A stretch of 64,000 nucleotides of DNA, taken from assembly GCA_001600495.1 (NCBI GenBank), contig BCKE01000027.1, forward strand, positions 225,371 to 289,370, given 5' to 3'. Of the stretch, positions 23,201 through 33,040 are shown one piece after another. Both the position numbers and the translations under genes were made by a program. A model generated the notes under the pieces. The model searched no databases, was not told the origin of the DNA, and saw nothing but the letters and a program-made list of their open reading frames with translations. Source of the stretch: Pilasporangium apinafurcum. Lineage: Eukaryota > Oomycota > Peronosporomycetes > Pythiales > Pythiaceae. Within the stretch, counting starts at the first letter, position 1. Each line of letters starts with the position of its first letter.

Positions 23201-25420
23201 ATCGATCTGACGCTTCCACCATATTGGAAGCTGGCGCTTGTGGTAACTGATGGTTGGTATTCTGTCTATGCGGTTCCTGATGCAGTATTGGGGGCTGTGT
23301 TGTGGAAACTTCATCAGAAGCAAAGTATCGTCGGAATGAAGTTAGCTGTTTGGAATTCGACGTTGCAAAATGCAAGTGAAGGTGTGGATCCATTGGATTG
23401 TGCAGTTAGTAAAGCGAGCTGGAGAAATCCACTTCTGGACCAAGAGGATGTTACACAATGGCCATATTTACAGCTGAACTATAACAGCACACGAAGGGTG
23501 AAGTTTGATACTCCTCTGGGATTGGAGCGCTTACACATGTTACCAGCACCAGAAACTACCGGTAATAGAGCAAGAACCCAGCCAACGTTTTTGTTTCAAC
23601 TATTGAAAAGTGTTCCCTTACGAACCCTCGAGGTTGGCGGTGGAATGGCTCGATCTATTCGTGTTTTCATTACTCGCATTTCACCGGTTTTGCATCTTCA
23701 ACCAAAGGAATTTACAGTAGGACCACGCATTCTCTGTGAAGAACAACTTGAAGTATACTATAGCCTTCGTTCAGAATTGGCGAAAATGAGTCTGGAAGAA
23801 CATGGACAAAAGAGGAAAGAGGCAAATTATGGGGACGAAAGCAATGCCAGTATGCTCGATGCGCCAATGCCTATCCCATTTGTCAAATTGGATGTCATTT
23901 GCACACATGGGTACCAAGAGCAAGAAAAACAAAAACAGAGGGGTTACGCTGTGTTGACGATCTGGCGTCCGCCAGAAGATCTTTATGCGAGTATTTTGCA
24001 AGAAGGAGCGGAGTATTATGTCAGCAACGTGGCAGTAAACTGGAAAATTGATGGAGGAATAAGGAATGGATCCTTTCTACGACTGAGTTCAACGAAGGGA
24101 AGCTTGTATGAAAAGATACATGAGGCAGAAACTGCGGCTTGGCTATCCGAGTCTGAGAAACTTCAATATGACTTTCGTTCAAAGTCATGTCTTGATATTG
24201 AAACTGCAGTGCAAGAGTTTCAAAAAATGCAAGAAGATGAAGGTATTGGCTTCAGCAACGAATGGAGATATACAGTCGATGTTTGCGTATATGTTTTGTA
24301 CGTATCAGAACAAGAAAGTTGTGACCCCAATCCAAGCGAGCTCGTTAAATCAAAACAAGCTGCAACAACGGCTTCAGTCGACCCAGCAGTCGTGTCATCT
24401 CAAAAGTCTTTTGTAGAACACATCTTTGTCACTGACAAGAGCTGCAAAATCATGAGTATTCGAGCATCAGGTATGAGTACAATGATCTCAACGTCAAAAC
24501 ACCGTCGCCGTTCAAATTCAGGTCTGTCTACGTTTGTATTTCGACGTGGTGGCAAGAAGACGTGGACTCCAGGTTCAGTTGTTTGTATCAGTGGATTGCA
24601 AGTATCGCACTATGATGAACAGTTGCGGATCCTTGATTGCAACTTAGTTGAAAGTTCCCAACTTGTGTCTTTCCCTTCGAAAAGGTCGCACTTCTATGAT
24701 GAGTTTAAGCAGCTCGTTGATTTAGTAAATGGCGATCGCAATGGCGGATCGTCAACCCATTTTACCGACGAAATGCGAGATTTAACGAAGTACATTGAAC
24801 GTAAAGTCCTTCAAAAGGATTTCATTCCCACCCAAGTTGATGATTTGGAGGACGCAAAAGCAGAGAGACTAACTCAAGAGTTAATTGCACAAGAAACAAG
24901 CGAACATTTGATCGAGCAACAATTGTTAAATAAACCGCAAGCCATTGTTTGGGAAGCTTCCATTGTGCAGTTGAAGTTATTACCATTCTCGAACGGAAAC
25001 ACCCCCAACGACCTGGTTGCAGTTGCTTTTGTGGATCTTGGCAAAGCTGATCCACAATATGGAACAATTGACAAGTACAACAAACTGCAGATGGTGTACT
25101 TGTCACGACAAATGCTTATATTGATTACACAACTACTTTGCAATGATCCTCATGTGACTATTCACGAATCAGATCAATGTGAAATTACTGCCGATGCTGA
25201 TGACATCAACATGGTCTACAACATTAATCAGATGATAGTTGAAGCCAAATCAGATTGTGAGATGCGAGATAAAAACTGGTTTCGCTTCAAAGTTCAGCAG
25301 GAAACAAGCGAAAACTTGAGTAACAGTTGGAGACCATGGGAGCGACTCAACGCATCTTATATGAACGTACACATGGTTTTTCAAGCAGCCCATCGCCCAT
25401 GTAGCTCCCAAAAATTGTGA
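20217..25420 (+). CDS. BRCA2: BRCA2 homologue (BRC repeat plus DNA-binding domain), interrupted by gap
   Basis: An intronless gene split by 765 Ns (21125-21889); about 1478 residues are visible. The N-terminus is acidic and low-complexity. At 21048-21122 there is one BRC repeat: SLFQTGSGKTVKVSKAKLQD, with the F-x-T-G/A-S-G-K core that binds RAD51. After a Ser-rich basic linker comes the BRCA2 DNA-binding region: helical domain (WIVWKLASMELSFPLFL, HRSILKKVLNRDASS), OB1 (VLCVAAVIP, ALVVTDGWYSVYAVPDAVLG, NSTRRVKFDTPLG) and further OB-type strands up to about 24700, then a C-terminal extension. BRCA2 loads RAD51 onto single-stranded DNA for homologous recombination. Upstream and downstream frames differ across the N run, so its length is not real. 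The family call is firm. Confidence 0.93.
21093..21921. other. Assembly gap (765 N) flanked by identical 32-nt ends
   Basis: Ns run from 21125 to 21889. The 32 bases before the gap (21093-21124) are identical to the 32 bases after it (21890-21921), both encoding the end of the BRC repeat (AKLQDYENKW). Either the gap hides more tandem BRC repeats, or the two contigs overlap and there is no gap. Overlapping them gives a continuous reading frame, whereas the stated gap length does not. Confidence 0.95.
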
Positions 25421-25538
25421 ACGCAGTGCGAAAACGTCAACGCAAAAAATAAAGGCCAAGTTTTAAAAACGGGAGGCAGAAGTTTAGAACTGATAACATG
25501 GTGATGGTATAAAAATAGATTCGAGGCAGAACCAGTTC

Positions 25539-26240
25539 ATGCAGCATCATTATCTTCACTGCTACATTCACCCATTGGAGAAGGAATCTCGAGCATATTG
25601 CACCGTAAAACGCATTGATATGCCAACAGCAAACGCTTCAAGAAGGAAGAGTGAAGAATATTTGCGTCAACGCGAAAATGGATTTAATCTATCTGGCGTT
25701 CACCAAGAACGACTTCCACAGTACAATGCCTTAGTAGATCGCAATCTCCGCCAGCATTTTGAAGCTCGCTCTGTGCAGAGCCATTTGAACCAAATAGGTC
25801 TTATCGATCAACACGGACGCATCATCGATCTGGAAAAGCAAAAATCCAAGATTTCAATCATCGAGCAGGAATTCAAGCTTGCAGAACAAAGTGAGAGACG
25901 GAAAACCAAGGAAGAGGAAGATATTCGCCGTCGTGTTCAAATGAAGCGCCACGAGGCTCTTCAAGAGGCTCGTCAAAGGGAAAAGCTCTTGCAACTCAAA
26001 GAAGAAAAGAAGATTGCACGTGAGATCATCCAAGCAGCCAAAGGGTATGCATCAGTTAGTAAACCCAAGATTTGAATTGTGTAATATGACTTGGGGCATT
26101 TGCTTTATTCTTCTTTCGCTATGTATTAATTTTTTCTTCTATTGTGCATGTTTTCTTTTTCCATCGAATAACATTTGTGCATCACGCTTTGCTAATCTTC
26201 TATTTGTAGGAAAGGATCGAGTCCGATCATTTCTCCATAG
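25539..26240 (+). CDS. Coiled-coil protein of unknown function
   Basis: The main exon opens at the ATG at 25539 or, in the same frame, at 25620 (MPTANASRRKSEEYLRQREN). The body is strongly charged helix: QHFEARSVQSHLNQIGLIDQ, then EQEFKLAEQSERRKTKEEED and EARQREKLLQLKEEKKIARE. Without splicing it ends at 26075 (178 residues, ...KGYASVSKPKI). A GT donor at 26045 with the acceptor ttgtag at 26209 would instead end it KGKGSSPIISP at 26240; that 165-nt intron is rather long for this window. I do not recognise the family. It lies 118 bp after BRCA2 and overlaps the convergent DHHC gene end if the spliced form is right. Confidence 0.65.
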
Positions 26241-28467
26241 GATGATCAAGTAATAACGTGCTTTTTCTCGACGCTTCCGTTTCATCTACGATGATTTCAG
26301 AGTTAAAGCCGCTGCACACTTCGATATAGTTCTGCCGACATCCGTGATCATATGGATTGTAGAACTCGTTCATTGCCGTCTTCAGATACGGATACTTGTC
26401 TTTATTAAACACTTCGTTGGTCGTGAGATTATTCGCCACGTTCCGGAGTTGCAACCACAGGAGCATGATCGTTGGTAAGCCAAACAAGATAGCACAAAGC
26501 AAGAGAAATATGTGAATCAAACGAAGTATGAGGGTAGAAGAATCGGTTGCGACGAGTGCCCATGCTGGTGGATGGAAAGGTGCTTCCCAACCCGGCGAAA
26601 AACCACCATCGATGACGGAATGAGTGGCATGCAACGGCAACTTTCCTAGCAAAATTAACAAGGAAAATGCGCCCTCGTGTACGCAAAACAGGGACAATGA
26701 CGCCAAGAAGAACAGAAAGCCGCAATGATTGCCAATGCCGACGCAGTTGTTGATCCATGGACAATGATGGTCGAAGCGATACACGCAGCGGCGACATGAT
26801 GAGCAATGCTTAGAACGTTGGGGTTTTTGAGTCACGCACGTCGGGCATGGAATGGCATTCTGGCATTCGGAGGCGAGCACTTCGTACGCGGGCCGGGTCG
26901 ATCTCGGAACATATCCAGGATCCTTTAGCCAAACATATATGTACAGTAAGCATGTGATCGTACAAATTCCGATGGATGTGATCAAGTAGAATGATTTGGA
27001 TTCAGCTGACAACGATGGGATCGCAAAGAACAGTGAGAGACACTCTGTTCCGAGCACCATGACCCAGAAGAACACCACGGTGGCTCCCTTGCGCGACATC
27101 CACGCTACGAACCGATCCGACACACCTGATTTGAGTGCATTCACCGTTTCAAGGTGCGCACCTTGCTTCGCGATGTCCAGTGCTGTTCGTCCATGTTTGT
27201 CTTTGGCCTTGATAGGTGCACCTTCAATGACTAGTTGCTTCGCCAAGAAAGAATCTCCTAACGCACTTGCAATCATCAGTGGAGTCTGCTGCTCCGAGTC
27301 ACAGATGCACTGGTCAGCGTGATAACCAAGCAGCAGCATGGCAGTGTACTGAAACCCTTCAAAGACTGCCCAATGCAGTGCAGTCGCGCCTCGACTATCA
27401 ATTTGGTTCACATCGGCACCGCGATGAATCAACAAACTCACCAAACCTGCATTACCTGTACTGGCAGCATAATGCAATGCAGTCATCCCAGAAGAGTTCC
27501 TGGCGTCCAAACGCGCACCATGATCAATCAAGATTGTCGCACAAGCCACGGAAGTACAAAGCATCAATGCTGTTGCTCGATGCTTAGAATCTCCGCAACA
27601 ATTGTCAAGAAAGTCTTGGAAAGATTGATGACCGTCTGTCTGCTTGGAAGGGGGATCAGTCAATTCATATTTCTTGGCGATAGCGACCAAGTATTCAACC
27701 ACAGCAGGATAGTCGTACAAAACAGCGAGATGTAATGGATTCATTTGATGCCGACTGTCGTGGGTCATCAACAAGTCGTAAACCGCCTCGGAGACGATAA
27801 CGTTCGAGGAGGTAGTCGGCGAGCTCTCTTGCCTGGCCACTGACCGCTTAATGATCATCTCCACGGCGCTTTGTGCTTGGAAATAATCACCTTTCATGCA
27901 TGCCGAGCACAGAATCTTGGCTGGTGATGGAAAATACGAGTACTTACCACTCCCATTACCATCATCATCGAGATCAGCTTCGTCATCTTCGTCGTCTTCT
28001 GCTGGACTGTGATCGCCTTCATCGTCACTGTTGCGTCGACTGCCCTCATTGGATCGACTCGCCGAGTGGATCAGCGCCGTCAAATTGCCTGATCTCGATG
28101 GAGACGCTGTGCGATGTAGTGGTGATGATAATGGTGACGATGCAGAAAACCCTTGTGGTTTGTGTTTATTGCCTCCTGTTCCAGCATGGAACGGTGAAAA
28201 TGGCGACGAGGATAGCGAGCGGCCAGCATATCCTGGTGATAGCACCAGTGGATGTGCACTATTAGCAGCCGACGTCGGCGACAACAATTCCAACGGCTGC
28301 TGGCCGTTCGTTCTAGAACCATCACTGCTATGATGATTGTTATGGTTCGGACTGCGAATCAATGGCGTCAGTTCTGTCGCATTGTCGATACTGTGGGCGT
28401 TTTTCCGATTCGCACCCATTGCTCCACTCGTTGTAGCCGTCCGATGTACAGAAGACACAGAACTCAT
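26227..28467 (-). CDS. Ankyrin-repeat DHHC palmitoyltransferase (ZDHHC17/13, Akr1-like)
   Basis: Single exon, 746 residues. A Ser/His/Asn-rich N-terminus with an acidic patch leads to about five ankyrin repeats (HLAVLYDYPAVVEYLV, TALHYAASTGNAGLVSLLIH, ATALHWAVFEGFQYTAMLLL, TPLMIASALGDSFLAKQLV, TALDIAKQGAHLETVNALK). Two membrane spans follow, then the cysteine-rich DHHC domain: CPTCVTQKPQRSKHCSSC and RFDHHCPWINNCVGIGNH (DHHC near residue 565), then further membrane spans. These enzymes S-acylate cysteines of Golgi/endosomal cargo, and the catalytic Cys is present. The architecture equals animal HIP14 and yeast Akr1. The start ATG at 28465-28467 is the first in frame. Confidence 0.94.
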   Translation of the reverse strand: MSSVSSVHRTATTSGAMGANRKNAHSIDNATELTPLIRSPNHNNHHSSDGSRTNGQQPLELLSPTSAANSAHPLVLSPGYAGRSLSSSPFSPFHAGTGGNKHKPQGFSASSPLSSPLHRTASPSRSGNLTALIHSASRSNEGSRRNSDDEGDHSPAEDDEDDEADLDDDGNGSGKYSYFPSPAKILCSACMKGDYFQAQSAVEMIIKRSVARQESSPTTSSNVIVSEAVYDLLMTHDSRHQMNPLHLAVLYDYPAVVEYLVAIAKKYELTDPPSKQTDGHQSFQDFLDNCCGDSKHRATALMLCTSVACATILIDHGARLDARNSSGMTALHYAASTGNAGLVSLLIHRGADVNQIDSRGATALHWAVFEGFQYTAMLLLGYHADQCICDSEQQTPLMIASALGDSFLAKQLVIEGAPIKAKDKHGRTALDIAKQGAHLETVNALKSGVSDRFVAWMSRKGATVVFFWVMVLGTECLSLFFAIPSLSAESKSFYLITSIGICTITCLLYIYVWLKDPGYVPRSTRPAYEVLASECQNAIPCPTCVTQKPQRSKHCSSCRRCVYRFDHHCPWINNCVGIGNHCGFLFFLASLSLFCVHEGAFSLLILLGKLPLHATHSVIDGGFSPGWEAPFHPPAWALVATDSSTLILRLIHIFLLLCAILFGLPTIMLLWLQLRNVANNLTTNEVFNKDKYPYLKTAMNEFYNPYDHGCRQNYIEVCSGFNSEIIVDETEASRKSTLLLDHPMEK

Positions 28468-28728
28468 GGAATGTGAAATCTACCACGCACGCACAGATGT
28501 AGAGAGAGACAAGTGTCGGAAAGATCCGCCAAGCTGCTCCTGAGTGATTCAATGGGGTCTGATTTTCGGTCTCTTCCACCGTTTTGCTTTTTCTCCCAAA
28601 CAAAAATCATCGAAAAGTACCCTACGACGGTGTCCAACATAACGTGGTTACATCAAATTTAGAATAAAATAACGTGGGACACATAAAAATAATGCTTTCA
28701 TGAATTTTGCCATTACCTCAAAAGGAAA

Positions 28729-29235
28729 ATGAAGGAAGAGGAAACAGTAGCAGATGCCCATACCACCACTACCAACAGCAGCAGTAGCATCGCTGTGGAT
28801 GCATCTGCGCAAACACCGGCCGGTGAAGCGTATTTGGGAGCCATGAACAGCTCATTCGCCAAATGCCTTTCGCTGGTGTGTCCACCGATCCAGTATCCGC
28901 CTCATTGTCGCATCAACCCCGTCCAACAGGACGCTGCTGACACTGCCGAGCTGGAAACGCGCCTGGAAGAGTTCTTTCTGCACGCGAAGCAATTAGAATT
29001 GCTGTTTCTAAATGATATCGGTACTGAACAGGAGAAAGCGGTGGCGATAGGTGATGACCATGCGATCAATGGCGACGTGCAACAGAGTGATCTGGAGATG
29101 GAAATTCTGAATTTGGAGGCAGAACTGACGGAGAAGAATGATTTAATTGAGAAATACATGGATGTGATCCGTGGGTGGGAGGGAAAATTCAAACGACTTG
29201 AGAACCGCATGTCACCCGACAAGGACGAGTATTAG
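28729..29235 (+). CDS. MED28: Mediator subunit 28-like protein
   Basis: Single exon, 168 residues. A Thr/Ser/Ala-rich N-terminus is followed by MNSSFAKCLSLVCPP and two helices: LETRLEEFFLHAKQLELLFL and NLEAELTEKNDLIEKYMDVI, then RGWEGKFKRLENR. The pattern of a short Cys-containing start, then FF..A+Q.E..FL, then a second helix of the form L+.EL..KD.LI.K....+.W, matches MED28 of the Mediator head. Similarity is low-complexity and helical, so other small coiled-coil families are possible. The gene is divergent from the DHHC gene, with 261 bp between starts. Confidence 0.6.
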   Translation: MKEEETVADAHTTTTNSSSSIAVDASAQTPAGEAYLGAMNSSFAKCLSLVCPPIQYPPHCRINPVQQDAADTAELETRLEEFFLHAKQLELLFLNDIGTEQEKAVAIGDDHAINGDVQQSDLEMEILNLEAELTEKNDLIEKYMDVIRGWEGKFKRLENRMSPDKDEY

Positions 29236-29363
29236 GAAGCGTAAAGGAGTACCATTATAGAGCTAATCTAAACGTTAAGCTCTTCTTTATTTGTTTTTGT
29301 CTATTGTTGCGAAAAGAAAAAGTACACAACGATGAGAAAACGGCTAAGCAGAGGCTTGTCCTA

Positions 29364-30535
29364 TCAATTGAGCGTTTCCCAGGCCTTGAGTAGCACCGCC
29401 GTTTGCTGGGGGTTCCGCACAGCCACACGGACGTACGTCGGCAGATCGTATCCTGGTTTCCCCGAGCGCACGGGTACACCGTGTTGCTTCGCGAGCTGAC
29501 ATGCACGTTCACTCGTCTCCACAGACTTGGTGTCGATCCAGAGCCACGACAAGAAGGGTTTTCCATACACCTCCCAGGTTGGGAAGCGCTTAGCGAGCTC
29601 GTCGACCATATGCGCACGCCAAACTGGCGTCACTTCCCACGTTTTCTCCATGTAGGCAGAATCTTTCACGACGGCCGATACAAATGCAAGCGCCATCGAG
29701 TTGACTGACCATGGGACCTGCTTCTTTTTAATAGCAGCAGCGTGCGCTGGGGTAGGTGCAACAACGCTGCCAATGCGCAGCCCCGTGCAGGACCAGATCT
29801 TGGTCCAGCTGGTCATAATCCACACGTCGATGTGGCGCGTCTCACTCAGTTGCTTCACCCACTCACGCTGGTGAATCAGACTGTCCTGGCGCCAGTGCGG
29901 CCCCACCCATGGCTGCATGCTTTCATCTATGGGGGGAATATTCCCAGAAAACCATTAATAACAATCTAAGTACCAGCATTTTTTTGAGTAGATGACGTAC
30001 CGATGATGATGGTGTGGTGGTCGGGGCAGTGCGTTTCAATGTAGCTCTTCATTGCCTCAACATCCAAGTAATCACCCGTGGGGTTTGTTGGGTTCACGAG
30101 GCAAGTCAGCACCGCGTTCTTATCATTCCATGTGAGCGTTTCACGCCCATCAGCTTTACTAGAGCGCTCGTACTCCTTATATTGCGTGAGTGTTCCACCG
30201 GGTCGCCAGCCGCCAGGGCGGACACTACGGATCACCAAATCGATCAGTTCCGATGCGCCGTTGCCCATGAGCAGCAGTGGCAAGTACTGTTCCCATTGCT
30301 CCGGCCAGAGGAACTCGGCCAAGTGGCTGATCGCTGGTTGGAAATCCGCTGGCGGGTAATGGTGGATCGTGTGAATAGCCTGCGTCGCTGCTGCGAGTGC
30401 CTGTTCTGGTGTGCCAAGTCCATTGGTCGTGACGCTAAAGTCTTCAGCGAAGTTCGAGAGGAATTTCCAGTCCTGTCCGCCGTGGAAAGTTTGCGTGGCG
30501 TCGTCCCACACTCCGTCTTTGCTGCTGCTTGCCAT
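29364..30535 (-). CDS. PLP-dependent class I/II aminotransferase (HisC/CobD-like)
   Basis: Two exons, 30535..30001 and 29926..29364, with a 74-nt intron (donor gtacgt), give 365 residues. Fold type I signatures include MGNGASELIDLVIRSV (phosphate-binding start), VNPTNPTGDYLDVEAM, IIIDESMQPWVG spanning the splice, and TSWTKIWSCTGLRIGSVV with the PLP-binding lysine in S-W-T-K. The C-terminal VRVAVRNPQQTAVLLKAW contains the substrate-carboxylate arginine. Closest in style to histidinol-phosphate aminotransferase or threonine-phosphate decarboxylase. The real substrate cannot be read from sequence. The leader carries a GA microsatellite (about 30541-30556). I chose the ATG at 30535; codons upstream look like 5'UTR. 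Confidence 0.85.
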
Positions 30536-32289
30536 GGTCAAGAGAGAGAGAGAGAGATGGAGGAGATTAGCGCGAATGTGGAGATTCGAATCTACTGCTG
30601 CGCTGCTTGGATGATGAAATCGGTTTTTGTGAGAATGGCAGATTATGGGGGAGATGCACAAACACGGAGAATTAAATTATAATATTAGAGAGTTCGTAAA
30701 ATTATAAAACAGCTTAGTGCATACTGTTTTATACAAGTTTGTATTAACTGAACAAGATGAACTCTCTTCTTTTGTTGAATATTTAAATTTATTGATTTTT
30801 CTCCGTTTAAACCTTTAAGAAAACATATCAACTTTTACAGAAAAGAAATGTGCGGATGAAACGCCTCGAGATTCCCGTTCCGGAAGTGCAGATCCCTCTA
30901 TTCGTATCATCAAAGGAATTCGCTTATGCATCTAAACAAATTTCTTTTGCTCGCTCAGTTGGCAAGTAGAATAAACCGAGCAATACGCACACTTGGTGCA
31001 AACATTGGAGCGAGATGTTGGTCACGCGCAGATAGTTTTTCAAATGTGAGCGAGATGAAGATATCAAACTGCTGTTGCTAGTCACAAGTTGGAGAATCTA
31101 CACGCCACAGAGTGTAATATTTTAGAATGTTGCGTATCTGGTCGCGTCTACAAAGGTTTGAAACGACTTCGCTGTGTTGCCAACGTCTGCATGTTCATGT
31201 CCACCCTTTAGCAACGATTTCGTACATTTCTACAATTCAAAAGCTTTCGAACTTGTACAATCCGTTACGGTAAAGAAAATTATAGTTATTTAACCGTAAT
31301 GTATTCTATTTCAAAGAGTGCCCTAATTTACTTTCAGATCGCATCCAATTTTTTCAGTTTAGATATTATCCGGACATTAAAGCTAAAATTGGTATACAGC
31401 ATAATGAACAGGTAAATTTTACTTTACTGCATTTTTACCAAGTAAAATTTAAGATAGCAAAAAAATTTTAAACATGAATTTTGACGTTTAAGCAGCGCTT
31501 TGCGCAAATTTCATTAACTGATAGATTGAACACAGCATTTTACAAAAGTAGAACTTCAACGTCCCGACGTTTTTTCAGTTTTGGTGATGAACAAAAAATA
31601 TCACATAAATGAAGAGGTTGCGAGACGAGGAAGTGCACTTGCTCTCTTCATAGTCATCATGCTTCTGAAGTACTATGTATATTCCTTACTGAGAGAAATG
31701 ACGACAGGAAAGTGCATCACTTGGTCGAAATCATAGCGAAGATCAGCAAGCACACGGCCACCATTACTCAATGTGTGCAGAAGTTTTCTAGAAGGAAGCT
31801 CATGGTGCCCCATTCTTTCTTGTAAGCCTTGATTAAAAATGAATGAAATACGCCCAAACAAGAAGATGATGGAGATGAAAACAGAAGCTAGATATGTTTC
31901 ATGAATACCGACAGATGCATGCAACCAACGCAACAGCAGATTTAGCAAAGAGTAAATGGTGAAAAATGATTGCCATTCAAGAGCTTGCTAGTAAATAATA
32001 TGGGTTCATTGGTGCATTTTCGCGATATGCGTCTACAGTAATGATAGTATTTAGCGTTCATGCTCGCGTCAAACTAACTGTAAAACTAACCTTTTATTCT
32101 GCGCTTTGAGCACTCAATTCTTTGAAGGGTAATATCTGCTGAGCTAAGGGAAAGTGTAGGTGGAAAATATCGGTAGTTAACTCAAGATTGGAGCCACTAT
32201 ATTGCATATCTAGTTGCGCCATCTCGAGGCAAAGTGAGTGGCTTTTTGGTCCTATTTATCTCCCCTTATGAATTAGTTTTTTCTCTATT
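30536..32289. other. Long AT-rich non-coding stretch
   Basis: 1.75 kb of AT-rich sequence. It starts with the GA-repeat leader of the aminotransferase gene. The only ORF above 80 codons (minus strand, 31948-31673, hydrophobic FISIIFLFGRISFIF) has no recognisable motif and no splice partners I can support. This is the emptiest part of the window and ends at a decayed mobile element, so it may be relic transposon sequence. Confidence 0.5.
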
Positions 32290-32330
32290 GTTACATATAA
32301 TAGTTTCTAGAAGAAACCAACCACTTCAAC

Positions 32331-32931
32331 AATCCTGGTCGAAGTGATCGCATAACACATTCTCTCCATGCAACTGACAACAAGGTAAGGCCATCCGATT
32401 GATGGTAATGGCACGCAAAGAGCAGATCTCGAGGATTATGGCTACTGTTGTCTGTTGGTAGATCGTTGTTTGTCTCGGTTGTTTCAAAAAGAGTCCAAAC
32501 ACAAGCGCTATCGGTTGAAGAAAATGATTTGTCGAGTTTACCAACGGATGAAAGCGATGACGTCAGATATGCACCAAAAAGTCTCCAAGTGGCTGTTGGA
32601 CAACTACCATGAAGTACTTCTTCCATCTTTTGGGACTTTAGAGCTGATGTCCAAGCAAAAAGGAATTTCAAGTAAGACGTCAAGAGCAATCTTCACGTGG
32701 TTTCATTACAAGTTCAAGAAGCTACTGAAGCACGAGATGAAAAGGACTGGAGGACGCGTGATCAAATGTGAGGAACACTATATAATAAAAACTTGTTCTC
32801 AGTGTAGGAGAATCAGCCACGTGATGAAGCATCAGAAAGTCTTCGAATGTCCTCACTGCAAGTTCGTCCTTGATAGAGATGTCAACGCTGCTAGAAACAT
32901 CTTTCTCAAGAATGAACACCTACTCACCTAG
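32331..32931 (+). pseudogene. Broken TnpB/Fanzor-type RNA-guided nuclease gene
   Basis: The RuvC-I motif region reads N-P-G-R-S-D-R-I-T from 32331, where D-P-G-R is expected, so the catalytic Asp has become Asn. A frameshift near 32390 changes to the frame DGNGTQRADLEDYGY. The rest is open: RLKKMICRVYQRMKAM, the helix VSKWLLDNYHEVLLPSF, SSKTSRAIFTWFHYKFKKLL, the zinc ribbon TCSQCRRIS with CPHC, and RuvC-III LDRDVNAARNIFLKN, ending at TAG 32929-32931. The order bridge helix, RuvC-II segment, CxxC..CxxC ribbon, D-R-D-x-N-A is that of IS605 OrfB/TnpB and eukaryotic Fanzor. The missing N-terminus and the lost Asp make it inactive. Confidence 0.85.
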
Positions 32932-33017
32932 ATTCATCGAGTCCAGGTGTCGGAGATGGCTACTCCACGGTCGCCTAGTATTAACTAGCTTTTGCTAGTC
33001 AAATCGAACCCAAACAA
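32927..33017 (+). ncRNA. Candidate omega/guide-RNA-like 3' tail of Fanzor copy 1
   Basis: This segment overlaps the nuclease stop codon and is conserved in copy 2 until both sequences diverge. It begins with a stem CCTAGATTC / GAGTCCAGG around ATC (32927-32947, partly decayed here). It ends with a perfect 6-bp stem ACTAGC / GCTAGT with a TTTT loop (32984-32999). TnpB omega RNAs and Fanzor guide RNAs lie at exactly this place, overlapping the ORF 3' end and ending at the right element border. Transcription is unproven. Confidence 0.5.
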
Positions 33018-33040
33018 CAAAGCAGGAGCTCTTCCCTGAG

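Larger units (their letters stand above)
32290..33017 (+). mobile_element. Decayed Fanzor/TnpB-type element, copy 1
   Basis: The element carries the 3' two thirds of a TnpB-like RuvC nuclease gene and a structured 3' tail. The right boundary is near 33017, because similarity to copy 2 (48463-48790, opposite strand) stops there after ACCCAAACAA. The left boundary is not visible, and 32290 is only the start of recognisable coding similarity. No terminal inverted repeats or target duplications are evident, consistent with IS605/IS607-like or Fanzor elements. Confidence 0.75.

Noticed and set aside
30540-30557. GA repeat as a regulatory element
   Set aside because: A short GA microsatellite in the leader of the aminotransferase gene; no recurrence elsewhere beyond CT/GA repeats of the same trivial kind (35399).
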